Shown piece after piece: positions 25,050 through 34,504 of a stretch of 54,347 nucleotides of DNA (positions within the stretch are counted from its first letter, which is position 1; the number at the start of each line of letters is the position of its first letter). The translations under genes were made by a program, and so were the position numbers. The notes below the pieces were generated by a model that ran no database searches, was not told where the DNA came from, and saw nothing but the letters and a program-made list of their open reading frames with translations. The stretch is from NCBI GenBank assembly GCA_947522735.1, contig CANNTZ010000010.1, positions 1-54,347 of the forward strand. Direction: 5' to 3'. The stretch is from an uncultured Oscillospiraceae bacterium. Its GTDB lineage: Bacteria > Bacillota > Clostridia > Oscillospirales > Ruminococcaceae.

Positions 25050-26513
25050 ATGAACATAACACTATGCATCGATTGCGGATTGACAAAAGCAAAGCTGCTG
25101 CTGCTTGACGAGGCCGGAGCAAGCTATGGTAAGGAAGAGTTTTCCACGCCTGTTTCCGGTGTGCGGATAGAAACGCTTTCGCTGCAGGCTCTGCTGCGTC
25201 AGGCCGTGGCCGATCTGCTGGCGCACTCGGACATAGACCCGGCAAGAATCGTCTGCGTCACCGTATCAGGACATGGAAACGGCCTTTACGCAATCGGAGA
25301 CGACGGGGCGCTTCCTGTTGGGTATTCGTCCATGTTCACGGAGAGCGGAGCGTATCTTCCGGAGCGCGGAAAAACCTTTCCGATCATCTCTCAGGCGGAC
25401 TGGTGCGGCCAGCCGCTCCCGATCCTGAGCTGGATTAAGGCGCAGCATCCGCAGGAATATGCGAAAATCCGCAAAATCATGTTTTGCAAGGATCTGCTGA
25501 GATGGTTCATGACTGGCTCCGCCGCAATTGAAAAAACAGACGCCTCTGCGGCGGGCTTGATCAACAGCCGAACCGGGGAGCGGGATCTGGATTTATTGCG
25601 CATCTACCGTTTGGAGGACGCGGCTTCGATGCTGCCGCCCATTGCAGAAAGCGACAGGCCCGCCGGATTTATATCTCGCCGCTTCTCGGACGCCACGGGC
25701 CTGCCGGAGGGCGTTCCGGTGCTGGGAGGCTTGTTTGATGTGAATAGCTGTATGCTTGGCTCCGGCGTGATCGGAGATAGCCAGTATGCGCTGATTGCCG
25801 GGACGTGGGGAGTGAACGCAATCGGGTCGGAGCGGCTGATTGAATCCACGCGCATCACCCAATGCTGTCGGTTTTACGGCGAGGTTCCGTTTGTGTGTAT
25901 CGATTCTGCGCCCACCTCGTGCACCAATCTGGAGTGGTATGTCGAACAGGTGATGAACCTTATTTCCTATGCGGAGGCGGACCGTATAGTTCAAGCGGAG
26001 CCGTTTGATGAGCGGCTCGTCTATCTTCCCTATCTGTTTTCGCCAATGGATATGCCAAACGCGCAGGGTGGCTTTATCGGCCTGCAACCGGGGCACAACG
26101 CGCGCGCCATGCTGCGCGCTGTTTTTGAGGGCATTGTGTTTGAGCATCTTTACCGTCTGCAAAAATTGCAGGCGTCGGGACTGATTGCAACCGAAGCGGT
26201 TTTATCCGGCGGCGCTGCCAACAGTCCCGTTTTCGGGCAGATGTTTGCGGACGTGTGCGGCGTGAATGTCCGTGTTCCGGCGCAGACTCAGGCCGGTGCT
26301 CTGGGCGGAGCGGTTTTATCCGCAAAATTTAGAGGGGTTTACCCATCCATTTCGCAGGCGGTCTCCCATATAATCGCGTATAAGGGCGCCTGCGCGCCGC
26401 AGGCGGAGCAGACAAGGAGATATCGGAAAAAATTCGCCAGATTTCTTGAGCTCCGGGACAGGCTGAACGCAGCGACAGTCACGGCGGAGCAGACATATCG
26501 GCTCCTGCCCTGA
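25050..26513 (+). CDS. FGGY-family carbohydrate kinase (L-xylulose/LyxK-like)
   Basis: 487 aa. The first phosphate loop is DCGLTKAK (8-15) in place of the common DxGTTS. SGHGNG is at 73-78, the catalytic base is D230 (GLFDVN) and the second ATP motif GTWGVN is at 251-256. A GGAANSPVFGQMFADV segment near 387-402 is the adenosine contact. The enzyme phosphorylates a ketose or polyol with ATP. The arrangement (divergent from the regulator, next to SDR, aldolase and transporter genes) makes it the kinase of the same pathway. The family resemblance to L-xylulokinase is only moderate, so the substrate is open. Confidence 0.88.
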   Translation: MNITLCIDCGLTKAKLLLLDEAGASYGKEEFSTPVSGVRIETLSLQALLRQAVADLLAHSDIDPARIVCVTVSGHGNGLYAIGDDGALPVGYSSMFTESGAYLPERGKTFPIISQADWCGQPLPILSWIKAQHPQEYAKIRKIMFCKDLLRWFMTGSAAIEKTDASAAGLINSRTGERDLDLLRIYRLEDAASMLPPIAESDRPAGFISRRFSDATGLPEGVPVLGGLFDVNSCMLGSGVIGDSQYALIAGTWGVNAIGSERLIESTRITQCCRFYGEVPFVCIDSAPTSCTNLEWYVEQVMNLISYAEADRIVQAEPFDERLVYLPYLFSPMDMPNAQGGFIGLQPGHNARAMLRAVFEGIVFEHLYRLQKLQASGLIATEAVLSGGAANSPVFGQMFADVCGVNVRVPAQTQAGALGGAVLSAKFRGVYPSISQAVSHIIAYKGACAPQAEQTRRYRKKFARFLELRDRLNAATVTAEQTYRLLP

Positions 26514-26563
26514 GGCGGGGATGCCGGCGCGACGGCGAAATTTAAAATTTTCAATAGCCGGAG

Positions 26564-26592
26564 AAGCCGTTTACGAGATGTGAACGGCTTTT
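26564..26592 (+). terminator. Intrinsic terminator of the kinase gene
   Basis: AAGCCGTT (26564-26571) pairs with AACGGCTT (26583-26590), followed by a short T run, about 50 bases after the kinase stop. Confidence 0.65.
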
Positions 26593-26614
26593 CATCGAAC
26601 AGACAAACAAGCGG

Positions 26615-26675
26615 ACAGTCTCCGGAAAAACGGGCCGCGCAAAAGCGCCTCCCGCCGTATTGCGGAGACTGTTTT
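26615..26675 (+). terminator. Second, long-looped terminator-like hairpin
   Basis: ACAGTCTCCG pairs with CGGAGACTGT (10 bp) around a GC-rich inner region, followed by TTTT. It is probably a backup terminator before the AraC gene. The remaining bases up to 26852 hold no other gene. Confidence 0.5.
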
Positions 26676-26852
26676 CCGTCGCGCCTGAAAATGCTGACCT
26701 CTAACGGCAAAAGTTGAAATTGTGTATTGCTATTCCGCGCATTCTCTGGTATCATAGGCTTGACAAATTGTATCGGAACAGACACACACCGTGATAAAAA
26801 TATCAAATACTTAGCGTGACGTGAGTACTATAATGATAAAGGAGGAAGCGGG

Positions 26853-27740
26853 ATGCCGCTGAAACGGGCGAAGCTGCATTTTGACAATCTGTTCGAGGAC
26901 GACGAGCTGCCGATAGGCGATTTTCTGCTCTATCAGGCGGGCGATCTCGCCTGCGAGGCGGGCTACAGCGTCGAGGAGCACGATCAGGTCGTGGACGAGA
27001 TATCCTACGTCGTTTCGGGCGAGGGAGTGTTCAGCGTCAACGGCGAGGATTTCACCGTGCACAAGGGCGATATTGTGCTCAGCTCCTGCGGCGAGCGGCA
27101 CAATATCTGCGCGTCGATGACCGACCCGCTGCGTTTTTTCTATGTCGGCTTCACGTTTCGCAGTCCGGATAAGGAGCCGTATCCGCAGCTTGCCGCGCCT
27201 TTCCGGGAGCCGGGAATAAAGCGGATTAGCAGCAATGCCGTGTTCGATTGCTTCGTCGCGTTTCTTGAAGAGCTCGCAAGGCCGGACGGCTTATCGGACC
27301 TGATGCTGCAAAGCCTGCTGACGCAGCTTGTCTGCACAACGGCGCGGCTTTTCCGCAGTACCGGAAAGGGCGGCTATTTTGCGGCGGATTCGGCTGCGGC
27401 AAACGCCAAGCTGGTGCGGGATATCGCCGCCTATCTTGACACGCACGCGTGTGAGACGCCGCGACTGCGCGAGCTTTCCGGGAAGTTCGGCTACAGCTAC
27501 ACGCACATATCGCAGCTTTTTTCCTCCACGATGGACGAGAGCCTGAAGGCCTATCACACGCGAAGGCGCTTTGAAAAAGCGTGCGCGGAGCTGAGCCGCG
27601 GGCTGAGCGTGACTAAGGTCGCGGAGCTGACGGGCTTCCAGTCTGTCCACGCATTTTCACGGGCGTTCACAAAGCATGTCGGGATTACCCCGAAGGAGTA
27701 CAGGCAAAATAATAACAGCAAAGGAGAAAGTGAAAAATGA
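26853..27740 (+). CDS. AraC-family transcriptional regulator with cupin sensor
   Basis: 295 aa. The N-terminal ~110 residues form a cupin-type sensor (VVSGEGVFSVNGEDF, then HKGDIVL). The C-terminal ~100 residues carry the two AraC helix-turn-helix units, ending in the family signature around FQSVHAFSRAFTKHVGITP and YR. AAAGGAGG lies seven bases before the ATG. The stop overlaps the start of the oxidoreductase gene (ATGA), so the two are coupled and the regulator very likely controls this two-gene unit in response to a sugar-type ligand. Confidence 0.93.
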   Translation: MPLKRAKLHFDNLFEDDELPIGDFLLYQAGDLACEAGYSVEEHDQVVDEISYVVSGEGVFSVNGEDFTVHKGDIVLSSCGERHNICASMTDPLRFFYVGFTFRSPDKEPYPQLAAPFREPGIKRISSNAVFDCFVAFLEELARPDGLSDLMLQSLLTQLVCTTARLFRSTGKGGYFAADSAAANAKLVRDIAAYLDTHACETPRLRELSGKFGYSYTHISQLFSSTMDESLKAYHTRRRFEKACAELSRGLSVTKVAELTGFQSVHAFSRAFTKHVGITPKEYRQNNNSKGESEK

Positions 27741-28789
27741 AGGTTGCCGTTATCGGCTGCGGAAGCATTGCCAACGCTGCGCACATTCCAAACTACATGA
27801 AAAACCCGGATGTTGAGATCGCCTATTTCTGCGATATCGTCCCGGAGCGCGCGCAGGAGTGCGTGAGGAAATATGGCTGCGGCAAGGCGGTCGTGGATTT
27901 CCATGATATTTTAAAGGACAAATCGGTGGAGGCGGTTTCAGTATGCACACCGAACAACATGCACGCGCCCATATCCATCGAGTGCCTGCGCGCGGGCAAG
28001 AACGTGCTCTGCGAAAAGCCCGCCGCGCGCACCTATCCCGAGGCGCTTGAGATGCAGAAAGCACAGCACGAGACCGGTAAGGTGCTCAATATCGGCGTCG
28101 TCAACCGCTTCAACGACAACGTCCGACTGATAAAGAGGTACATCGACTCCGGCAGATTGGGCGAGGTATATCACGTATACGTCAGCTTCCGCGCGCACAG
28201 ATCCATTCCGGGCATCGGAGGGCAGTTCACGACAAGGGCTGTGGCCGGCGGCGGCGCGCTGATCGACTGGGGCGTGCATTTTCTCGATATTGTGATGTTC
28301 TGCTGCGGAGATCCGTCCCCGCTCACCGCGAGCGGCGAGACGTTCTCCAAGCTTGGCAACCCGATCAGCGAATATGTGTACAAGGACATGTGGGCCGGCC
28401 CCCCGAAGCCGGACGGCACCTGCGACGTCGAGGAGGCCGTGGCGGGCATTGTGCGCACGAGCGGGCCTGTGATTACGATCAACGGCGCATGGGCGCAGAA
28501 CATCGGCGTGGGCGAGATGTATATCGACTTTGTCGGAACCAAGGCGGGCATCCGTCTGCAATACGGCAGGGATTTCACCCTTTATGCGGCGGAAAACGGC
28601 GCTCTCGTCAGCTATACTCCGGAGCTTCGCGAGGGCAATGATATGTTCCAGAACGAGATCGACGCGTTTGTGGAGTGCATCCGGACCGGCGAGAAGCTGC
28701 CCTCGCACATTGACAACGCCGTCATCACCTCACAACTGATGCAGGCTATCTACGATTCGGCGGAGCAGCACCGCGAGGTCGAGCTTTAA
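27737..28789 (+). CDS. Gfo/Idh/MocA-family oxidoreductase
   Basis: 350 aa. The N-terminal Rossmann motif GCGSIA is at 7-12 and the family signature EKP is at 93-95, followed by the GALIDWGVHFLDI region near 172-184 that carries the usual catalytic aspartate/histidine residues. Such enzymes oxidise or reduce sugars, inositols or their derivatives with NAD(P)H. A conserved insertion around EYVYKDMWAGPPKPDG is unusual but not unique. It is the second gene after the AraC regulator and ends at a strong terminator. Confidence 0.92.
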   Translation: MKVAVIGCGSIANAAHIPNYMKNPDVEIAYFCDIVPERAQECVRKYGCGKAVVDFHDILKDKSVEAVSVCTPNNMHAPISIECLRAGKNVLCEKPAARTYPEALEMQKAQHETGKVLNIGVVNRFNDNVRLIKRYIDSGRLGEVYHVYVSFRAHRSIPGIGGQFTTRAVAGGGALIDWGVHFLDIVMFCCGDPSPLTASGETFSKLGNPISEYVYKDMWAGPPKPDGTCDVEEAVAGIVRTSGPVITINGAWAQNIGVGEMYIDFVGTKAGIRLQYGRDFTLYAAENGALVSYTPELREGNDMFQNEIDAFVECIRTGEKLPSHIDNAVITSQLMQAIYDSAEQHREVEL

Positions 28790-28818
28790 GCATGAACGTT
28801 TAGCCGTAAAGCTGAAGC

Positions 28819-28859
28819 AGGGCTCAGGAGCCTTTTGAAGCTCCTGAGCCCTGTTCTTT
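28819..28859. terminator. Strong bidirectional terminator
   Basis: AGGGCTCAGGAGC and GCTCCTGAGCCCT form a 13-bp perfect stem with an eight-base loop, followed by GTTCTTTTTG. It separates the convergent oxidoreductase and protease genes. Confidence 0.9.
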
Positions 28860-28883
28860 TTGTGCTGCGGTTGTGTTTTGGCC

Positions 28884-30443
28884 TCAGTCCACGGTGTCCT
28901 GCACCAGACGTATCTCGACGTCGAAGGTTTTGACCATGGAGTGCTCGGTCGCCGGGCGGTAGATGGTCAGCGTGACCCTGTCTCCCGCCTTGAATTTGGC
29001 AAGCTGCTCCGAGACGCCGTTAAAGGATTCGACCTCCACGCCGTCGATATGCGTGATGATGTCGCCCGCCTGAACACCGGCGTCGATGAGATCCTGATTC
29101 TTGATATCGACGACGTACATCCCCGCGCGCAGGCCGTTCTGCATGGCTGCGGTGCGGTTGATAAGCTTTGCGGTGATGCCAAGCTGGATGCGTCCGGTGA
29201 CGCGTCCGTACTTTATCAGCTCGTCTATGACCGGCTGGGCATGGTTGGAGGCAATGGCAAAGCCAATACCCTCGTAGCCCTCAAGCGCTATCTTCGCAGA
29301 GTTTATCCCGATTATCTGCCCATACTGGTTGACCAGCGCGCCGCCGGAGTTTCCGGGGTTTATCGCGGCGTCGGTTTGGATGCAGACGAGGGTGCTGTTC
29401 GAGGTGCGTATCTCGCGGTTGACCGCCGAGACCATGCCGTAGGTGACGCTGCCCTGGAGCGACAGCCCGCCGGGATTGCCTATCGCGAGCACAAATTCGC
29501 CGACGCGCATCTGGTCGGAGTTGCCGAACTCGGCATGGGGAAGGCCGCTCGCGTGAATGCGTATGACGGCAAGATCGGTTATCCTGTCCGAGCCGACCAG
29601 CGCTGCGGGATAGGTTCGGCCATTCGAAAGGGTTACGCGTATCTTATACGCGCCCGCCACGACGTGCGCGTTTGTGACGATATAGCCGTCCGGAGAAATG
29701 ATTATTCCGGAGCCGGAGCTTTCGGGCGACGGCTCGACACTGGTGTCGTTGGAGAGCTCGTAATCGGAGGCAAATATTTCGATGCCGACCACTGTCGGGC
29801 CAACCTTCTTTGAGACCTCGACGGTCCACGGCAGCTCGATATTGCCCGTTTCGTCGCCGGACGGACGATCCTCTATCGTGATGCCCGCGTGCGACCTGTC
29901 TATCGGGATGTTTTCCTCGGCTGCGGACTGCTGCGGGTTCTCGCCTGCGGACTGCTCCGGCTGGCTGCTTTCCGGCTGCGATTCGCTCTGCGACTGTCCG
30001 CTCGTCTCCGGCAGGATATAGTCGCTGCCGAGCATCGTCCAGACGCCGTAGCCCGCAAAGCAGACAAGGGCAAGCGCGATTATGCCGCAGAGAATCCCCG
30101 CAAACACCTTTGCGCCGCTGCTTCTTCTCGGCCTTTTCGGCGGATATCCGCCGCCCCATCCGCCGGAGGGGCCGCCATTTTCCGGCGGACGGCTCCCGCC
30201 GGTATTTCCGGTGTTCCCTTCAAAGCCGTCGTAGCTGTTGAAGCTCCAGTCGTTTTTGCCGGGCTGCCAGCCTTTGGAGCTGCTTTGCCCTCCGTCAGGC
30301 TGTCCGCCGGTATAGCGGTAGCCCTCGTCCCCGGAGGCGCCGGTCCAGCCGTTCGCCGAGGGAGAATTGCAATCCTCCTTTGGCGGCGTATGCCGCTCCT
30401 GCTCCGAGCCGTTCTGTTCGTAATCTCTGTTTTCGTCTGTCAT
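28884..30443 (-). CDS. HtrA/DegP-type membrane-anchored serine protease with PDZ domain
   Basis: 519 aa. A ~110-residue Gly/Asn/Ser-rich cytosolic N-terminus precedes one membrane helix (111-138). An acidic Ser/Gln/Glu linker follows, then a trypsin-like protease domain with H260 (TNAHVV), D290 (TDLAV) and S366 (GNSGGAL), and a C-terminal PDZ domain from about 405. The protease faces the extracytoplasmic side and degrades or refolds misfolded exported proteins. It is the third gene behind a response regulator and a histidine kinase, the same logic as the CssRS-controlled htrA genes of Bacillus. Confidence 0.92.
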   Translation of the reverse strand: MTDENRDYEQNGSEQERHTPPKEDCNSPSANGWTGASGDEGYRYTGGQPDGGQSSSKGWQPGKNDWSFNSYDGFEGNTGNTGGSRPPENGGPSGGWGGGYPPKRPRRSSGAKVFAGILCGIIALALVCFAGYGVWTMLGSDYILPETSGQSQSESQPESSQPEQSAGENPQQSAAEENIPIDRSHAGITIEDRPSGDETGNIELPWTVEVSKKVGPTVVGIEIFASDYELSNDTSVEPSPESSGSGIIISPDGYIVTNAHVVAGAYKIRVTLSNGRTYPAALVGSDRITDLAVIRIHASGLPHAEFGNSDQMRVGEFVLAIGNPGGLSLQGSVTYGMVSAVNREIRTSNSTLVCIQTDAAINPGNSGGALVNQYGQIIGINSAKIALEGYEGIGFAIASNHAQPVIDELIKYGRVTGRIQLGITAKLINRTAAMQNGLRAGMYVVDIKNQDLIDAGVQAGDIITHIDGVEVESFNGVSEQLAKFKAGDRVTLTIYRPATEHSMVKTFDVEIRLVQDTVD

Positions 30444-30527
30444 ATATTCAACCGCACCCCTCTTTGATGCTTCGGCCTTCAGCCTGCTATCAGCTTATGA
30501 TAATGCTTCCGTTTTTTTGCCGCAGTC

Positions 30528-31982
30528 TCAGGATTTGCCGTGAACGCTCTCTGCAATCTGGCGGCTCGCCGGGATGGAAAACTCAAATTCGGTATATTTG
30601 CCGACCTCACTGCTCGCGTGTATCTCTCCTCCGTGCAGCCCTATAACGGTGCGCACTATGTACAGCCCCAGCCCGACGCCGCTCTTATCAAGGCTGCGTG
30701 AGCGGTCGGTCTTGTAGAAGCGGTCGAACAGGCGGTTGAGCTCGTTTTCTGGGATCCCGTCGCCGGAGTTGCGCACCGCGACGTAGACCATCCTGCCGTC
30801 GCCGTTGAAGCGGAACTCGATATAGCCGTCCTGATTGACAAACTTCACCGCGTTGTCAACAAGGTTGTAGATCACCTGATGTATCAGATCCTCGTCCGCC
30901 TCAACGATTATCTTATCCACGTCGAGCCCGCGTATTTCGAGGTTTTTCGCCTCAATGCGCTGCTCGAAGGCAAACAGCGTTTGCAGCACCGTCTCATGTA
31001 TGTCGAACTGCTTTGCGATTATCTGCCTCTCGCCCGCCTCTATCTGCGCGATGCCGAGCATTGCGCGCACCAGCCGCGAAAGGCGCTTGACCTCATCCGA
31101 GACGATGCGGAGATATTGCCTGTGCTTTTCCTCCGGAATTGTGCCGTCAAGGATGCCGTCGATGAAGCCGCCGATCGTCGTCATCGGAGTTTTCAGCTCG
31201 TGCGAGACGTTTGCGGTGAAGCTGCGGCTGGACATTTCGAGATCTGCCAGCGAGGACGCCATGTTGTTGATTGACGCGGAAAGCCTGCCGATCTCGTCGT
31301 CGCTTTCGACCGGGACGCGCACCGAAAAATCGCCCTTGGAGAAGGCATTTGTCGCCGCAACCATGTTGCGCAGCGGCTTTACCATGCGGCTGGTCAGGAA
31401 GTATATACATATGAAAGCGAGCAACAGCACCGCTGCGGCGCTTATGAGGAACATCCCGGTCATCTCGAACAGGAAATCCAGCAGCATGCGCGCCGAGGAG
31501 GAGACAAACACCGCGCCCAGCGCATTGTCGGACTGGTCGGTCAGCGGCAGCCCGACGGTGTAATAGGACCCGCCGTACATCCCGCCGAGCCTGCCTATTT
31601 CGGAATATCGCCCCTGCGCGAGCAGCAGCGCCATGACGCTGTCCGGCACATCGGAGCTCTTATGTACGCAGCCGCTTGAATCGGAGCAGACCAGCGTCTC
31701 TCCGGAGGTGTTGACAAGGAACACCATCATGCTGCTGGAATCTGCCAGTATCGAGTAGCCGGATTTGAGCACCCACTCATCCACCGCCTCGTAATCGTTG
31801 GAGGCAAGGTTGCTCTGCGTCATGCTTATCGCATACTGAGCGTTGCGGTAGAGCAGCTGCTGCTTGTCCGCACGGAAATACTGCGAGGCGAACAGCATGA
31901 ACACCACGCCGAGAAATATCACGCAGGACAGTATTATCGCTGAAAATATCGTAAAATATTTGAACAACAGGCTTCGGCGCAT
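30528..31982 (-). CDS. Membrane sensor histidine kinase
   Basis: 484 aa from the ATG at 31982 (GGGAGAG upstream). Two membrane helices (9-31 and 174-198) flank a ~140-residue extracytoplasmic sensor with one cysteine pair (C99 and C105). HAMP is at 199-252, the HisKA phospho-acceptor is H261 (SHELKTP), and the ATPase domain shows NLVDN and a GVGLGLYIV G box. It phosphorylates the response regulator encoded just upstream. The downstream HtrA gene suggests that it senses envelope or secretion stress. The cysteine pair could form a disulphide. Confidence 0.93.
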   Translation of the reverse strand: MRRSLLFKYFTIFSAIILSCVIFLGVVFMLFASQYFRADKQQLLYRNAQYAISMTQSNLASNDYEAVDEWVLKSGYSILADSSSMMVFLVNTSGETLVCSDSSGCVHKSSDVPDSVMALLLAQGRYSEIGRLGGMYGGSYYTVGLPLTDQSDNALGAVFVSSSARMLLDFLFEMTGMFLISAAAVLLLAFICIYFLTSRMVKPLRNMVAATNAFSKGDFSVRVPVESDDEIGRLSASINNMASSLADLEMSSRSFTANVSHELKTPMTTIGGFIDGILDGTIPEEKHRQYLRIVSDEVKRLSRLVRAMLGIAQIEAGERQIIAKQFDIHETVLQTLFAFEQRIEAKNLEIRGLDVDKIIVEADEDLIHQVIYNLVDNAVKFVNQDGYIEFRFNGDGRMVYVAVRNSGDGIPENELNRLFDRFYKTDRSRSLDKSGVGLGLYIVRTVIGLHGGEIHASSEVGKYTEFEFSIPASRQIAESVHGKS

Positions 31983-32083
31983 GTTTTTCCGTCTCTCCCG
32001 TTCTGAACGCATACAACACAACGATGATCGGCTCACGCGGCGCGCAAGCCAATCATCAGCCGTTTTGCTTTATCGTTTACCGG

Positions 32084-32776
32084 TCAGTCCCTGACCTCAA
32101 ATTTATAACCCACGCCCCAGACCGTCTTGAGGGTCCATTTGTCGGAAACACCCTCAAGCTTTTCGCGCAGGCGCTTGATGTGGACATCGACGGTGCGGGA
32201 ATCGCCGTAATACTCGAAGCCCCAGACCTCGTCGAGAAGCTGGTCGCGGGTATAGACGCGGTTCGGGTTGCTGGCAAGATGGAACAGCAGCTCCAGCTCC
32301 TTGGGAGGCGTATCGACTATGCGGCCGTCGACCTTCAGCTCATATTTTGTCATGTTGACGACCAGCTTGTCGTAAGAGACCTCCTTCGGGTCGCTCTCGG
32401 ACGAGGATTTGCCGGTGCGGCGCAGAACCGCCTTGATCCTCGCGATGATCTCCTTGGTGTCAAACGGCTTTACCACGTAGTCGTCGGAGCCGAGCTCGAG
32501 GCCGAGAACCTTGTCGAAGGTCTCGCCCTTGGCGGTTATCATGATGATTGGGCAGTCGGAGCGCTTTCTCAGCTCGCGGCAGACCTGCCAGCCGTCAAGC
32601 TTGGGCATCATGACGTCGAGCAGCACGATATCCGGGCTCTCCAGCGCAAACCGGGTGACCGCCTCCTCGCCGTCGTTGGCGATAACTACGGTGTAGCCCT
32701 CCTTTTCAAGATAGAGACGCAGCAGCTCGCATATATTCTTGTCGTCATCCGCTACAAGAACTTTTCCGATGGACAT
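32084..32776 (-). CDS. OmpR-family response regulator
   Basis: 230 aa. The receiver domain has the acidic pocket D10-D12, phospho-acceptor D54 (LLDVMMP), T81 and K103. The C-terminal winged helix (about 128-228) ends in the usual WGVGYKFE. Its partner is the histidine kinase encoded 101 bp downstream. It is most likely a transcription activator of this operon and of htrA, by analogy with CssR. The gene is divergent from ychF. Confidence 0.95.
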   Translation of the reverse strand: MSIGKVLVADDDKNICELLRLYLEKEGYTVVIANDGEEAVTRFALESPDIVLLDVMMPKLDGWQVCRELRKRSDCPIIMITAKGETFDKVLGLELGSDDYVVKPFDTKEIIARIKAVLRRTGKSSSESDPKEVSYDKLVVNMTKYELKVDGRIVDTPPKELELLFHLASNPNRVYTRDQLLDEVWGFEYYGDSRTVDVHIKRLREKLEGVSDKWTLKTVWGVGYKFEVRD

Positions 32777-32990
32777 GTTTTTTCCTCCTCAATATGCTCT
32801 TTTTCATTTTTTCATATATAAAATCCATCACCGAAGGCAAAAGGGACGGATAGTCAGCCTTTGTATTAATTATACAATATTGATTCCTTTATTGGTTAAT
32901 AATTTTTGAAGCTTTTCATTCGTTTGCGTAAATTTGCCATCGGCGCGCCGGGCTGAGGCAAGATAATTCCTTAAAAAAGCGGAAAACCTA

Positions 32991-33019
32991 TTGCCAGCGC
33001 GCCCGGAGTGGTTTATAAT
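32991..33019 (+). promoter_or_regulatory. Sigma-A promoter of ychF
   Basis: TTGCCA (32991-32996) and TATAAT (33014-33019) with a 17-bp spacer, about 60 bases before the ATG. Confidence 0.8.
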
Positions 33020-33078
33020 TATACGATAGACGTAAGGTATATTTATTATAATCAACGCTCGGAGGGAATATCAAAACC

Positions 33079-34173
33079 ATGAAGCTTGGAATCGTCGGAC
33101 TGCCGAATGTCGGCAAGAGCACTCTGTTCAACGCCATAACCAACGCCGGGGCTCAGGCTGCGAACTATCCGTTCTGCACCATAGAGCCGAACGTCGGCAC
33201 CGTTCCCGTGCCGGACGAGCGCCTTGACGTGCTCGCCAAAATGTATGATCCGGACAAGTACACCCCCGCCACCATCGAGTTTGTAGATATCGCCGGGCTT
33301 GTCCGCGGCGCCTCGAAGGGGGAGGGGCTGGGCAACCGCTTTCTCTCGCATATCCGCGAGGTGGACGCCATAGTACACGTTGTGCGCTGCTTTGAAAACG
33401 GCGAGATCATCCACGTCGACGGCAGCATAGACCCGCTGCGCGATATCGACACCATCAACCTCGAGCTGATACTCTCGGACATAGAGGTGGTCGAGCGCCG
33501 CATCGACCGTGCCGCCAAATCCGCCAAGGGCGATAAAAAGTACGCAGTGGAGGTGGAGGCGCTGGAAAGGCTCCGGGCGCATCTATATGAGAACAAGCCC
33601 GCCCGCTCCTTCGTCCGCAGCGCCGAGGACGACGAGTTCATCTCCGCGCTCTCGCTGCTGACGGACAAGCCGGTGATCTACGCCGCCAATCTCAGCGAAG
33701 ATGATTTTGGCGCCGGGCTTGACGGCAACGCGGCGTTCAATGCGGTCAAGGGGCTTGCCGGGGCGGAGGGCGCCGGAGTTCTGCCGATCTGCGCGCAGCT
33801 TGAGGAGGAGATTGCCGACATGTCCGTCGAGGACAAGGCGATGTTCCTTGCGGAGCTTGGCCTCGAGCGCTCCGGGCTGGACCGTCTGATACAGGAGTGC
33901 TACTCGCTGCTCGGCCTGATCTCGTTCCTGACTGCGGGCAAGCAGGAGGTTCGCGCATGGACCATCAAAAAGGGCACCCGCGCGCCGCAGGCCGCCGGAA
34001 AGATACACACCGACTTTGAAAAGGGCTTCATTCGCGCCGAGATTGTCGCCTACGACGACCTTATCGCCTGCGGTAGCATGGCTGCGGCAAAGGAAAAGGG
34101 ACTTCTGCGTCTCGAGGGCAAGGACTACGTCATGTGCGACGGGGACGTCACGCTTTTCCGCTTCAATGTCTGA
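33079..34173 (+). CDS. ychF: Redox-regulated ATPase YchF (Obg-like ATPase)
   Basis: 364 aa, full length. The P-loop GLPNVGKST is at 7-15, DIAGL at 70-74 (G3), and NLSE at 204-207 replaces the NKxD guanine motif. That replacement is why this family prefers ATP to GTP. A helical insert follows the G3 region, and the C-terminal TGS domain spans about 280-364. The protein binds ribosomes and has roles in oxidative stress and translation. CGGAGGG precedes the ATG. It is flanked by a promoter and a terminator, so it is a single-gene unit. Confidence 0.97.
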   Translation: MKLGIVGLPNVGKSTLFNAITNAGAQAANYPFCTIEPNVGTVPVPDERLDVLAKMYDPDKYTPATIEFVDIAGLVRGASKGEGLGNRFLSHIREVDAIVHVVRCFENGEIIHVDGSIDPLRDIDTINLELILSDIEVVERRIDRAAKSAKGDKKYAVEVEALERLRAHLYENKPARSFVRSAEDDEFISALSLLTDKPVIYAANLSEDDFGAGLDGNAAFNAVKGLAGAEGAGVLPICAQLEEEIADMSVEDKAMFLAELGLERSGLDRLIQECYSLLGLISFLTAGKQEVRAWTIKKGTRAPQAAGKIHTDFEKGFIRAEIVAYDDLIACGSMAAAKEKGLLRLEGKDYVMCDGDVTLFRFNV

Positions 34174-34238
34174 TAGTATATTTCAATTTTACCACATTTT
34201 GTGCGTTTTTGTCAACTGTGCGATACATACAAAATATT

Positions 34239-34277
34239 GGCCGGGGAGCTTCAAGGCGGCGAGATCCCCGGCCTTTT
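34239..34277 (+). terminator. Intrinsic terminator of ychF
   Basis: GGCCGGGGA pairs with TCCCCGGCC, followed by TTTT, 66 bases after the stop. Confidence 0.85.
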
Positions 34278-34423
34278 GCATATTCGGGCGCGTTTTCCGG
34301 CGGCTGCGTTTTTAGCCCGGTTCATAATCTTAAAGCAAGCTTAATAATACCTGCGTCAAAAAACATTTGACATTTATCTAAAGAAAAAAACAGGATAAAT
34401 AATAAATTTACCATTGCAAATTC

Positions 34424-34451
34424 ACATTTTCGCGGGATAATATAGCTGTCA
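34424..34451 (+). promoter_or_regulatory. Probable promoter of the second HtrA gene
   Basis: TTGCAA (34424-34429) and GATAAT (34446-34451) are spaced by 16 bp in an AT-rich gap, 53 bases before the start codon. A nearby TTGACA at 34377 lacks a correctly spaced -10 box. Confidence 0.5.
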
Positions 34452-34504
34452 ACAGAAATTGACGGCGCGAAGCCACAGACGATCCCGTTGAAAGGAGAAT
34501 CACT

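Noticed and set aside
26829..26834. TATAAT as promoter of the AraC gene
   Set aside because: Transcription from it would start at the ribosome binding site, and no -35 box is correctly placed. The TTGACA at 26760 also lacks a matching -10 box.
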